Shown one piece after another: positions 43,013 to 55,049 of a stretch of DNA of 64,000 bases; the first letter of the stretch is position 1, and each line of letters starts with the position of its first letter. Source of the stretch: Cheilinus undulatus (lineage: Eukaryota > Chordata > Actinopteri > Labriformes > Labridae); the NCBI RefSeq assembly GCF_018320785.1, contig NC_054875.1, forward strand, positions 3,899,632 to 3,963,631. The letters run 5' to 3'. A program made the translations under genes and the position numbers. A model generated the notes under the pieces. It was not told where the DNA came from. It saw nothing but the letters and a program-made list of their open reading frames with translations, and did no database searches.

Positions 43013-43650
43013 AGGGATGGGAAATTAATTGCAAATTAGATTAAATCCTAATATAGCCTGCTGCAGTTTTCAAATTGCAAGAGTTGCATCATTTACTTAA
43101 CTTGAAATGTGTCAACATACCAGTTTAATAAATCATTTTTTAGCAGCGGCAGAGATTTTATGCACATTATGCAAACATTCAAGTGTCAATCTTTTTATAA
43201 TGGTTTACAAAAATCCTCCTTTTTGTGTTTTATGTATGTTTTTCTTAATCAAGATGAGTGATAATGCCCTTAAACAAAGCAAATGACATCACATTTGCAA
43301 TATGAGCAAAAATAGTTATCTCATTCTATCTAAAACTGATGAAGCCTAGTGTTACTTCACCAAAGTCATACCCCAGCTTCACCTCCTCCACCCCAGCCGC
43401 CTCCTTTATAGCTTAAATCTTGTTGGACCCCCATATTCAGATTCATGCTACTATGGATTAATTGCTTCGGAAATAATTTCATTGTTTTCAATACATATGG
43501 TCTTATCTATAGAATTATTTATTTCTTGCAATTGTTGAAAAATACACAAGATTAACCCTAGAATAATCGCATATGAAAATCGCAGTCACAATTGTTGGGA
43601 AAAAAATCACGATGAGATTATCTTTGTAAATCGTTCAGCCTTACTGTATA
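43013..43650. repeat. Teleost 'aattgcaatt' dispersed repeat
   Basis: Begins gggatgggaaattaattgca and ends gattatctttgtaaatcgtt cagcc-like. Shares segments with 30260-30590. Confidence 0.5.
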
Positions 43651-44254
43651 CCAAAGAGCATTGAGGTTTATAACAAATCTGAGGTCTGTACAATCAAGTT
43701 GGTTGGCATCTTCACCCCTCATACACAAAATTAACTGCATATTGAAGAGTAGTTGGTTAAGGCTATTTTAGTGCCATTTAGCCAAAAAGGAGAATAGCAG
43801 CTTTGGAATATCCTCAGACATCTCCTTATGTATAAGGCTGTAGCTGCGTCCATCGTACTTCTGGGATTTTATTCATGTTATTCATGTTTGATTCATGACT
43901 TCTGGGAGCTACAGGAGCTACAAGCCTTTCTTTTCCTATTTGCCCAGTCTTTAATTGAGTAAAAGAGGTTTCAGGTATTCTGCTCCTGCAGGAGGAATCT
44001 GCTGCAGAGCTGGTCGCTCTTTAATTCTTTTTAAAAGTAGTTAGGAGACTTTGATGAAGATGCATCAGGTTGTAGATGTTATAATTGATGACTTTCTGCT
44101 CTGTGACTCAGGGTTTAGTTGAGCTGTGTTTGTAATCTGCTCTGTTTTTTATGTTTGTTTTTGTGCTGCTGACTATCTTGGTGGGGAAACTGTTGTTAAT
44201 GAGATTGTTAATCTAAACAAGGCTTTCCTGGTTAAATGCATGTAAATAAATGAT

Positions 44255-44930
44255 GATCATAATGAAAATGATTGAGATGATGAAGGTGATGATGAGGATA
44301 ATGGAGTCTAGTGGGGGTGATGATGAAGCTCACAATTAGGATGATGATGGTGATGAAGATGGAGATGATTATTGAGTTGATGACATTGAGGATGATATAG
44401 ATTATGGTTGTGGTTGTTATGATGATGATGATGGTGATGGTGACTCCCAGCCAGCATTTTCTTCACTTCAAGTAGGATTAACCTGGTTTGTAGACGGGGC
44501 CTATCAGTGGGATTAATATCATCCCCATACAGGATCCCATCTCTAGAGATCCCAGGTCGGTCCCACTTGAAGTCCACAGTCAGTCACAGGTGGAGCCACA
44601 TGAAACCTGCAGACAAATCCAGCCAGGACCCATGTTTGCAGCAGCATATGACCCATATTGGGCCCACATGGACATGCTGACTGGGTAAGACCATGATGAG
44701 GATAGTGGTGATGTTTATACTGATGATGATGAAGATTCTTGGTTCTCGGCTGGTGGGTCTGGACCCAAAAGTTCCTGCAGATTTGTTCCTGGAAAAAAAA
44801 AGTCAATGACCGACTAAACTGTTGTTAAACATTGGTGTGAGCCGGAATTTTCACAGTAGGTGCATCTCTAATCATGATGCTGATGAAGATGATGATGATG
44901 AGGATTTTGATGATCACAATGATCATGAAA
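44255..44930. repeat. Interrupted (GAT)n microsatellite clusters
   Basis: Clusters of gatgatgatgg at 44255-44450, 44690-44735 and 44875-44940, with about 240 bp of other sequence between the first two. Histidine- or aspartate-rich open frames are by-products. Confidence 0.85.
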
Positions 44931-45229
44931 TGATGAATGATATTTCTCTGAGCTGCCCTCAGGCCTGCTGTCCCCATGGTTGTGGGTCACTCTCTGGATT
45001 AGATCTGAATATTAGATGGATTATTTTAAATCCCTCAAACTGTATTTAACCACAATGCATCACCAAAAATCATTTTGGGACGTCAGATTTTAAGGGGAAG
45101 TTTGTGAATTTAATTCACAGAGATTATTTTATTTGAAGGATTTTTATTGTGAAGATTTTGTGGTAGTCTTCTTACATGTGAAGTATGTTTTTGTTCCTTG
45201 TCATCTCACAGAGAGGTCAAAGTTATAAG

Positions 45230-45960
45230 CTACTTTCACACTGCCTCCCTTTTCTGTGTCTGTTACGCCTTTGTTCTGCAACGCCGTTCTGTATGAGAGC
45301 GACCGTCCTGCTATGGGGGGGTCGATCTCACCCCACCTCTGATCTGGATCGAGAGGTAGTATCAGAGCCGTAACAGACTTTCTCACAAGTGTGAAAGGAC
45401 GTCACGGCATTCGTCAACGGTGAGTGTGCGCTGCTGTCTCCATAAACAGGAGATTTAAAAACCAGCGAGGTTTAATCGAGTGGCATTTCATCAGAGAAAG
45501 CAACAGCGGGTTAAAACAAAGAATAATGTGGATTAACTGGAGAGACTGTGAGGTTAGAGAGCTGATCACACTCTGTACAGGAGAGGAGAGAGCAGACACA
45601 TCTCTGCTCACAGCAGTGTCTGAAAAGTTCCATGATGTGTTCAAGTGAGCTCAGTACTCTGAAGTTTACGACTTCCGCCGTAAATACCTGCGCTGTGACA
45701 CTGCTTAAAGGCGGACCTCCAACTCCGAGACATGGAGGAAAAAAAGTCTATTGGATCTAATTGATCAAAATGAATGTTCATGTTATTTTCTTCGTATTTC
45801 ATTTAGAAAAGACTAAGTTTTGAACTGAGAAATCCAGAGTTTCGAGTTTCATTGAAAGCAGCAGCTCGGGCGGCGGCTGCCATCTGATTACGGGACGTCG
45901 GGGTGTGTGTGTGTAAGCTCGGGCATGCACGGGTCTGTTACACCTTTGTGTGAATTGCTC
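45230..45960. mobile_element. Probable DNA-element relic
   Basis: Short inverted words (tttcacactgcctccctttt near 45234 and cacaagtgtgaaaggacgtc near 45385), recurring tctgttac(g/a)cctttgt at 45259 and 45935, and a 74-codon open frame (45424-45648) with W-R-D-C-E-V-R-E-L-I-T-L suggest a decayed element. The superfamily is not assigned. Confidence 0.4.
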
Positions 45961-46139
45961 ATTGTGGAACAGAGACAGGTATTCCTTTTCACCTTTATTG
46001 TGAATCTCTGTGTAAAAACGGCTATAGTGACGTTTAACACTGTTATCATAGCTCCAGATGAAGTAACTAGTAGCTAGGACTTACTCATCTAACACACATG
46101 CATTGATAAAATAACTAAATCATGACTGGGGAGGGCCCA

Positions 46140-46415
46140 TTCTCAGGGTTTTTCAGGAACCAAGCCAACTCTGTGGGCGGACCTTAAGCGGTCTGGATGA
46201 GGGTCAGCACCTCCAAGCCTGAGGCCATGGTCCTCTCCCGGGAAACTAGATTGCTCCCTCCGGGCTGGGTAGTGAGTCTCTGCCTCAGGTGAAGGAGTTC
46301 AAGTATCTCGAGGTCATGGAGGGTAGAATGGATCGTGAGATTGACAGATTGGTGCAGCATTGCAGATGTTGTACTGAGTTGTTGTGGTGAAGAGGGAGCT
46401 GAGCAGTATGTCGGT
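46140..46415 (+). mobile_element. Rex3/RTE-like LINE fragment (reverse transcriptase region)
   Basis: Words such as tccaagcctgaggccatggt, gaaggagttcaagtatctcg and gatcgtgagattgacagatt are the usual end of the Rex3/RTE reverse transcriptase domain. Frames are broken. Confidence 0.65.
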
Positions 46416-46699
46416 TTAGCTTAGAGCAGGCACCCATGAACTGAGCCTGTAGAAGCTTTTCCTCCATCTCTCTCTTCATGTTTGCTGTCTCTCTCCAGCT
46501 GGCCTGTCAAATAAAACCCCTCCAACCTGAAACAAAACCCTGCAAACTGCAGAAATTCTGAAATTGAGGAAAAATTAGGCAGCTGAAGCATTGCTAAATG
46601 CCAACATTGTGTTGCAGTCCTTGTGTGTCCACCGCCCATATCCATCAACTGGAGGAGGGATCGACAGAATACTAAACATGTTCTTACCTTATTGCTCTG

Positions 46700-48150
46700 A
46701 ACATTAGCCCTGAAGTGCTCTTATACACCAAGCTGAATAAGTTAATTTCCTGCAGTAAGCTAAAGATGTTGAGTTGCATGGTATGCATCCATCAGGACAT
46801 TATTTTTAGATCTATTCATCATGAATTATGTCACATACATTAATCTGTTCTAGATCAGTGAAGATGCATGTGAGTCAGAGAGGAATAATTGGAAATGGCA
46901 TGCTGAAATATACAGTAAAATCAAAGTGAAACATCACTTTTCATATAGATGTGCATCATTTTACCTTATCCTCTAACTCTCTCCGACCCTTCAACATAAC
47001 ATTCAACCTTAACTGAAAGGAAATAAACTCCCTGTCTGCCTGTTTATCACAGTGACAGCTTTAATCAGGGTCTTCATGGTTATTCCAGGCCGTTCGCAGC
47101 TCCTCTCTCAGCGGCTCGGAGCCAAATTGTTTATTTGCCTCCATCAGAGGACGGTCTGCTCCAGTGACGATGAATCGCTGCAGGGCAGGAAAGTTTTCTC
47201 AATCCTTCACTGCTCATGAGTGTCATCCGTCAGAGATGCTAACAATGTTGCTGCAGTTAAATGTGCGCAGATGCCTCAAACCATTTGTTCTAACATCCCC
47301 GCGTCTTCTCTGCTGATCTCTGGCCTTTTTCCTGGAATCACTGCACACACACGTGGTGTTTTAACTCGGGGTCAAGCTTCAAAGAAAGTGTCTTAATCCT
47401 GCAGCACAGAGGGATTTCTGACAGCGGTGTTGGTCTCAGCAGCCTGTGTTTTAAATAAAGTCAGTGAAATAAATGTTTTATCCCGGTTTGGTGTTGGAGA
47501 AGAGGACTATCCATCATAGACTTGAGGCACATCAAACGCCTGGGGGACGGATCACCCATCATCCCGTCTGACCTCATTAGTGCTGTCGTGTGTGAGAAGG
47601 ATCAAATCCCCACGGCAGATTAAACAAGACATGGAAATCCTGGCACCTTTTACTCCCAGCCATTAGCAGTACGTAACAACAATTAACAACCCGATCTGAT
47701 CCACAGAAAAGGCCTGAAAATGGTCATTTTCATGGCTTTCATGGTCACACACAAAATAATCCACTTGTAAAGAGTCATGTTAGAGTCATGCATGCATTTT
47801 GTTCTGATTTCTCTGGAAGCTTACAGACCAAATATTAGAATATCTATTTTGCATTAGGAACGGTACTGAGGATGGAGTTGTTACAATAACGTAACTTTGA
47901 TTATTCATATTCAGCCAGAACTGCTCTATGTAGGCTAGTAATCCTTTTATTTCCAGCTTGCAAATAAGAAAAGATTACATAACAATGGACAAAAACCAAA
48001 ATGTGACAATTTATTTAGTAATAAAACCCAAAATAAATCAGATTTTCCTCATAATAATGTAGAGTCTACCTAAAATCAAGTATTTCCTGTGAATGATCGT
48101 TAAAAATCTGGATGAAGTGTTACCAGTCAGTCTGCTCTCTGTGTTTCTGT
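46700..48150. other. Intronic; low-repeat block at 47030-47720
   Basis: No coding. 47030-47720 lacks recognisable repeats and is less AT-rich than its surroundings, which makes it a candidate conserved non-coding element. Confidence 0.35.
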
Positions 48151-48359
48151 ATTTTCTCTACTTACTTACCTGTTGTACTGTGCAGAACTTTAAGGCATGT
48201 TTGGGCCAAGAACTGAGGCTGAAGTAAGGTGTAGATGTAGTGAGTGAGCTCCACCATTGATGAGGAAGAGGATTGACACAACCATGGTCGTGCTCTGGAT
48301 GTCCTTGTATACTAGTCCACACCTTTAAGGCAGAGTAAGGGCAACTAAGCACAGCCGAG

Positions 48360-48710
48360 AGTACCATGGGTGGGTAGAAGGGCTGTCACAAGTCCCTGGT
48401 TGTGCTCTGGATGTCCTAAGGGCCCGGAAATGAGGCTAAAGTAGAGCCGCTGCTCCTTTGCCTCAAAAGGAGCCAGCTGAGGTGGTTCAGGCATCTGATC
48501 AGGATGCCTCCTGGTCCTCTTCCTGTGGAGGTCTTCCAGGCATGTCCAACTGGAAGGAAACCCCAGGGAAGACCCATAACTCACTAGTGAGATTATATAT
48601 CTCATCTAGCCTGGGAACGCCTCGGAATTGCCCAAGAAGAACAGGAAAATGATGCTGGGGAGAGATTTCTGGGTGGACTTGCTTAGCCTCTGTTTTGACA
48701 ACAGTTGTAT
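48360..48710 (+). mobile_element. Rex3/RTE-like LINE 3' fragment
   Basis: Parallel to 12700-13010: gagccgctgctcctttgcct, aaaggagccagctgaggtgg, gcatctgatcaggatgcctc, cctgggaacgcctcggaatt. Degenerate. Confidence 0.75.
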
Positions 48711-48899
48711 GTGTGGTGTTAGATTTGTGGCTGCAGTCGCAAGTTGTTCGAGAAGTTCATCCTTCATAAAGTTAGAGTGCGGCCACCCAAGCTTAATTAA
48801 CTGCCAGAAGTCCTCTCCCATTGAAATGAATGGGATGAGAGGGGTGGAAGAAAAATGTTTAGGTGGCTTTGAAGGATCGCTGTGAAGAAACGATGAGAG

Positions 48900-50215
48900 A
48901 TATGAAGGAGATGGAAATAGTTGACCGGTTTGTGAACATTATAGAGTTTGAATGAAGTTTCTAAGTGTAAGTATAAATGTATTATAAGGGTTTGAAGGAG
49001 GAAGAGAAAATGTGAGAATTTGTGAGTTGAATTCTGTTTTTCCCATCTGTTTGTATAGGTCCCAACTTTTTTAGAAAATGTGAAAAGCTCTGAAAGTAGG
49101 TCATAGAACAATCATAGCACACATGTTCTAATTTGGCTGAATGGTGCCTTCAGTATTCACAGCAATAAGAGCCACACAGAATGAAAAAACACACGATGTT
49201 GATCAAAATAGACTGGGAGAGGATGATTTTAGAGGTTTAAGGCACAGACAACAAAATCCTAGTCACCTTTGGCTTTAATCCTGGATTTTGGAGGAACCAG
49301 GAGACACTTTAATTCAGAAACTATGTGCAGCCAGACAGTTTTTACAGGTAGCCAGCACAGCTCAGAGTCCACTGATGTAAGTGTGACCTATGGCATGTAC
49401 TCAGTATCACGAGCTCATCTGCAGGGGTGTGACTGGAGCTGCACTGGCTCACGGACATAAAATCATCTCTTCTTAATCGCCCTTTTCCAGACTCATGTTG
49501 GGGTGCATTCATGGCAGGAATGATGCAAGATAATTGAATTTATATAAACAAACCCAGTGTGATGTATTTCACCTCCCTCAGTCCTGCTGCCATCTTCCCT
49601 TCACTGGTTTAGACGGTCAGTTTGAGCCTCGTCACCTCCATCCTGTCTTCACCGTCGTCTTCCTGCACCGGGTTTCCCCGTTCCTCTCCGTTCATTCACA
49701 CAGAGCGAGTATTTTTACCTGACTGAGCACGTTGGCAGCAGAGGAGCACAGATGTTACGAGAGCTCTTCATCACGCCTCCTCGCCGCCGCTGCTCAGCTG
49801 GAGATGTATTCTGGGTAATTGTCTCTAACCAGCCGCCGTTGTTTCTGCCGTTCACACTGTGTCGTCTGTTCACGAGACTCTGGCACGGAAAAGGAGCAGC
49901 GGCTGAGTGATAATTGTCCCCCTCACTACAGGAAGTCATGAGATTAGATCCTGAACACGGAGCGGGGAAACTCCTCCTGGAGCGATATTAGACTCTGAAT
50001 AATTTATCAGCGTTTTATTGTGGAGCCTGCCGTGAACACGCTCCCAGGTTATTATGTCATGCAGTTAAATTTCTCTTCTTATTTTGTGTGTTTAAGCTGC
50101 AGCGATTATCAGCCAGCTATTATGGTTAGAATATCAAATCTTTGATTGTTTTTGGAGGGAAAATGTCAAACATGAATGCAGGTTTTGCTGCTTTTTCATT
50201 ATTCTTTAAACCAGT
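48900..50215. other. Intronic; low-repeat block at 49590-50120
   Basis: No coding. 49590-50120 is CpG-containing, non-repetitive and has TAATT-type sites, a candidate conserved element. Confidence 0.35.
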
Positions 50216-51110
50216 GGTTCTCAACCTTCGGGTCAGGACCCCCTTGGGAGTCACGAAACACTGAGAGGGGGTCTACAGATTCCCTAAAAAACTAAGAATA
50301 TTTTTCAAATTCCACTGTTGCGACTTCACACCAATTTTGCCAAAATGTAACCAGTTTTCATCATTTTTTCCCACAAATTTTAACACATTTTTGCCATTAA
50401 ACACTTATTTTTGCCATTTCAGACCCTTTCCTGTTTTTGCCACTTTTAAACCAGTTCTTACCACATAAGCCTAACGTTGCAACTGTTGACCCATTATTGC
50501 CACTATTAACCCATTTTACCACTTTTTTTCCCCAAATTTTTCCCATTTTAACCACATTTCACTGTCTGATATGCCCATTTTTGCCACTTTGACCAATTTC
50601 TGCCAATATCTGCCTATTTTTTCTTTCTGTTAACACCATTTTGCCAGTTTATGTAGATTTTTCTTCCCATTTCACCAGACTACCACACATTTTTGGCAAT
50701 TTAGAGCCACTTTTTTAATTCCCTTTTACCACCATTTATGCATATTTTAGACACTATAACCCATTTTTGCCTTTTTTCTGCTATTTTTTTTGCCATTGTT
50801 ATATCATTTTTTCCACTTCTAACCCATTTCTGCTACTTTTAAGATCCAATTTCACCACCTTTTCCACCATTTTTTTGCCATTATTAACCCATTGTTTCAA
50901 TTTTAACTTTTTTATTTATTTATTTTTTTTACAAAATAGATTTACATTTTTAAGAAGGCTTTATACAACACAAATGATTTAAAAAGACTCGTTTCATTGA
51001 TAAGAGTGGTTATTTTTTCAGGTTAAATATGAAATATGGATACCACAGCTTAACTTTACAATGGACCATGATTTTGCTGGCCCCCAGTTCAGCTGGGCCC
51101 CAGAAAGCTC
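50216..51110 (-). mobile_element. hAT-like element (GGTTCTCAACC family), truncated
   Basis: Starts CAGTGGTTCTCAACCTTCGG. The core reads as ttttgccacttttaaccc, the reverse of the usual minisatellite. 50940-51110 is the reverse complement of the left body of 10764-11452 (tggaccatgattttgctggc, tcagctgggcccc). The far terminus is missing. Confidence 0.65.
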
Positions 51111-52620
51111 TCCCCTTTATCACAGTGCACAGTGCACAGAAGTCTATGCACAGTGCATGTGCACAGACTTATAAACTGGAGGAGAGAGCCTGAATGACTC
51201 ATAATAGAGAGAAAAAGACAAAGAGAGGCCGTGACTTGTCTCTCTGTGTCTCTGCAGACAGGAAATGCTTTTACCCATGACTCAAATTCCCAAAACTGCA
51301 AGTATTTTCTTGCAAAAATGCGAGTATTTTGAAGACTTTTGTCATGGAATGATTATTTTTATCAACATTTTGGTCTAAAAGAGCTTGGAGAAGAAGTTTG
51401 TGCAAAGAAACCCTTAGTCATTAATGTTTAGAGGCTTTAAAAATGAGAGCAGAGAAGCCGAGGAGAGGGAAAAGAAGCCTGTGAGTCTCGTAGCTCAGCT
51501 GCCTTTTCTTCTAAATCTAACTTTAAATCTTTGTGGTTTTGTTGTGCCTTCTTCTTCCTTTCTTTGGTGGTTATTTAATAGTGGTTAGCAGCCTCTTACA
51601 GATGGTACTGCCACCTAGAATGGTGGTAACTACTGTCGTGTGATGGCCTTTTGTATGGTTTGGATGTTTTTGGGACGTTGCGGCAGACTGAGGGAGCTGC
51701 GGATCAACTCGAAACCTTCTAGTCAAGGTGAGCTGACCCTACCACTGAGCCACAGCCCACCGTCAGCCCAGAAACAGTCACCGTTGCTGCAGACTCTCTC
51801 TCCACCTCCTGCGTGCTCTAACCAACCACTGCCCCCACCTTGGCCAAACAGAGTTCTCTGAGTTTCGTGCGACACAGACTGTCTCCTGCTGTGAGGTGCA
51901 TGTGAGAGAGGCAGTTCATGAAAATGTCAGCGCCTGAAAGTCCTGAAATTATCCAGAAAATGTCAGGAGTTCATGTGTGAAAAGGGCTTAAGAGAAGTCA
52001 GGCTGAGGTGTGAAAAGGGTTTGTTTCTGACGGCTGAAGTGTCACCTCACATCAGCAGCTCTCAGTGTCGGTCAGCCAGTCAAGTACCTGTTCAGACGCT
52101 CAGGGATCGACACTCAAATATTTATGAGAAATACAGAATACAAGCTCAGAAAGCGGAGGAAGAAGTGGTTTTATTTAAGGTTCAACCTTGAAACTGTTAT
52201 CCAAACGTTCTTGACCCTCAGAGATGCTTCATGATTGTTCTTGGAGAGAAGCCAGCCCGGCCTCGGCGCCCTTCGCTGACATTTCTCAGTAGAAGTCAGT
52301 TAAATAAGCCAATCAATATTCAGTGCTGGAATTGGCACAGTGCTCTTTCGCCTCTGGGAGCAGAGTGACAAACATGGAGCTCGAAAACAGCCCATGACCC
52401 AGATCTTCACTGGCCTTTGGTCGCTCCACCAAGCCCTGGATTTGAGCTGTGAGGCTGGATGAGTGTTAGCACGATGGCGAGGCAGACGGAGAGAGAGCGG
52501 CGAGGTTATTGAACGTCACCAGTCTGTGGGCTTAGGTTTTCATTGATCCTTCTGCGTGTCTGACTGAATTTAGATTCAATTTCTGAGCTTTGGTTAAACT
52601 TTCAGTCCGATGTAACTATT
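51110..52620. other. Intronic; low-repeat block at 52200-52560
   Basis: No coding. 52200-52560 is non-repetitive with moderate GC, a candidate conserved element. Confidence 0.35.
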
Positions 52621-52626
52621 ATTTTT

Positions 52627-53045
52627 ATACACTGTAAAAAATGTCCGTAGAAAATACGGCAAAAGACTGTCAAATAGCAACAGTAAAAGACCGTAAAACA
52701 AATAAACATATATTACTGTATAAAATACACAGAATTGCTGTAAATCAAGCAACGGTATGAAACATAAATTTTTACAATTAAAGTACGTAATAATTACAAA
52801 ATTGTACCGTTTAAACGAAAGAAGATTGTGAAAATAAAGGAAAAATACTGTAATCTTCAAGACGGGCAATTACTCTAAAAATTACAGTAGTATTTTGTTA
52901 AAATTACAGACTTTTCTCTCATGTACATTTAAATTCACAGTAAAAATCTGTGAAAAAAATTGCAATCACATACCGTAATTTTAGCAGGGACAAGAGGTTA
53001 AAAATACTGCATGATCAGGAAAGTTCTGTAGAAAATACAGTAAAA
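52627..53045. repeat. 'Tacagtaaaa' teleost repeat
   Basis: Starts acactgtaaaaaatgtccgt and is full of acagtaaaa and ttactgta words, as at 61085-61890. Confidence 0.6.
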
Positions 53046-53462
53046 ACCTGTCAACCTGCAAAACCTGTGAACAAGCACCAATTTGTTGTTATGTTCACAT
53101 TTGTTTCTCAGTGCTACACCACATGATGCTGCCTTGTGAAATAAACGGACAGTTACAGTTAATATGAAAACCTTATTGAAACCAAGAATGGTACCAAAAA
53201 TCATTTTGTTTGTTCTTAATTTGATGGATGAAAGTGGTCAATTATTTTAGTTTAACTGATTTATTGGAAAAGAATGATGTTAATTGCTCTCACAAAGAAT
53301 GCCATTGCATTTGTAAAGCCATTCCACTTCCTTTAATGCATCTAACACAAAATACATTGATGTACTTTAATGTTTCAGTCAATCTTTCAGAACTGAAATT
53401 GGATGACACATATTACCGATAGGAAATATAACAAGGTAATTGGAAAGAACTATTTTATATAT

Positions 53463-53560
53463 ACATAAAGAGAGAGAGAGAGAGATACATACTGTATATA
53501 TAATATGTATATAACACAGTTGAATATATAGTATATACATTATATAAATACAATAGTTAT
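53463..53560. repeat. (GA)n and TA-rich microsatellite
   Basis: gagagagagagag followed by tatata-rich sequence. Confidence 0.8.
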
Positions 53561-53929
53561 TTTTACTGGTTAAACAACTTAAACATGAATGCAAATAGAA
53601 TGACAAGAAACCCTCCATAATCAGTTTTAAAAATGAATGGGAACTGTACATATAGTCTATCAAATTGATTTCTAAGGGAAAAAAAATTCTTAAAAAAAAA
53701 CCCAATATGAAACCATGGTTTAGTTTCTGAAATTTTAATTTACTTCTCATACCTTATGTAATTTAATCTAAACTTCTCTTTACCTGTATGTGGGGTTATT
53801 TATGTCTAGTAAATACGTTTTGTTTCATGTGCCAATGCTGTATTAACTATTGGAATCTGTTCAATAAAGTTGTATCAATATAAAAAATAAATATATAAAA
53901 ATAATTTTGAAAAACTGTTTCCCGTCGCC

Positions 53930-54390
53930 ATTCAACCCTGTCTACACAGGAACGTTTTCTATTCTGTCTGTACTAGAACAGCGGTTTGGGTGTTTAAAAA
54001 TGGAACAATTTGGAAACGAGCTACAGAGTGAACAGTTTTCAGGTACCTCCCTCCATGTACACAAACAGTGCTGCTTTCTCGAAATGCGTTTGCGCACTGT
54101 GGTTGCAGTCAATTGCCATGCGCGAATACGGTTTCGCGCAGGCGCGGGGAAAGAAGGACCTTATACGCATGCGTGTGTGGTTCGTTGGAAAATCAAACCG
54201 CCAACGGCTGCCTGGTAAACTACAGCGTTTTCGTGTCTTCTGTGGTCTCGTGTGCGGAAATATTTCATAAAGTTGCTGTCTGCTCGTAGAACGGGCTGCA
54301 AACGGAGATGGAATACAAAGCAGGACATTGGCGTGTATTAATTCGACGTCACCCGGAGCATCAGCCTACGAGCTATTGGTAAGGTATGTA
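53930..54390. other. CpG-rich block with possible 5' exon
   Basis: 54110-54370 is clearly richer in CG than its surroundings (gcgcgaatacggtttcgcgc). A donor-like GTAAGGTATG lies at 54379-54388. The left part (ctgtctacacaggaacgttt) resembles a teleost MITE from memory, so the CpGs may be repeat-derived rather than a promoter. Confidence 0.35.
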
Positions 54391-54821
54391 GAACTTCTTT
54401 TGTCGTAGTGTCAAATATTTCTTGAGTTCTTTTCATTCAGTAACACCACGTGTTTATAGGTAGAAGTTAAATGGGTCAGGAGGCATTTTGTTTCAATTCT
54501 AGACCAGCCAACATTGCTGTATGATTTGTATTTTTTGCTGTCATTTTAGCGTGGAGAACGTTTAACACTTGCTGTGTCGGGGTCCATAAGTGAACCCCAA
54601 GCTCAGAGCTAACTCCGCCCACTTCAGACTTTTGAAAAATGCACAAAAAATGGGCGGTTGGATACTGGGAACACTGGGAAGAGGGAAAGAAAAAGGACGG
54701 AGTTTTCCAGATGAGGTGGGAGTGACCGTGAGGACCGTGATGTCCCCTAGCCAAAAAGTGAGAGTCCCGCCGCAGCACTGATGCTTCAGAGCGACCTAAG
54801 GTGAAGGATTTTTCCCCTTCA

Positions 54822-54990
54822 GTCACATTCATATCTGTGTTCAGAGTCATATTCATATCTGTGTTCAGAGTCACATTCATATCTGTGTTCAGAGTCATAT
54901 TCATATCTGTGTTCAGAGTCATATTCATATCTGTGTTCAGAGTCACATTCATATCTGTGTTCAGAGTCATATTCATATCTGTGTTCAGAG
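54822..54990. repeat. 24-bp minisatellite, seven units
   Basis: Unit agagtca(t/c)attcatatctgtgt, 24 bp with its last bases. The only recurrent change is T/C at one site. It is open on both strands: on the minus strand it spells L-N-T-D-M-N-(M/V)-T repeated, inside a 189-codon frame (55045-54476) with no family resemblance. Confidence 0.92.
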
Positions 54991-55049
54991 TCCCCTGAGG
55001 CAGGCTTTCCAGCTTATTCCTACCCCTCCATGAATATGGGCGCAACTTC

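Noticed and set aside
44308..44806. Histidine-rich proteins
   Set aside because: Translation of (GAT)n microsatellites; no start context, no family.
45424..45648. Independent small gene
   Set aside because: Sits within a probable DNA-element relic and has no splice or promoter support; described there.
54822..54990. CRISPR-like array
   Set aside because: Units are contiguous without spacers, in a vertebrate genome.
54476..55045. 189-codon minus-strand frame with octapeptide repeat as a gene
   Set aside because: The repeat is a 24-bp minisatellite and the flanking residues match nothing known to me; kept only as a finding.
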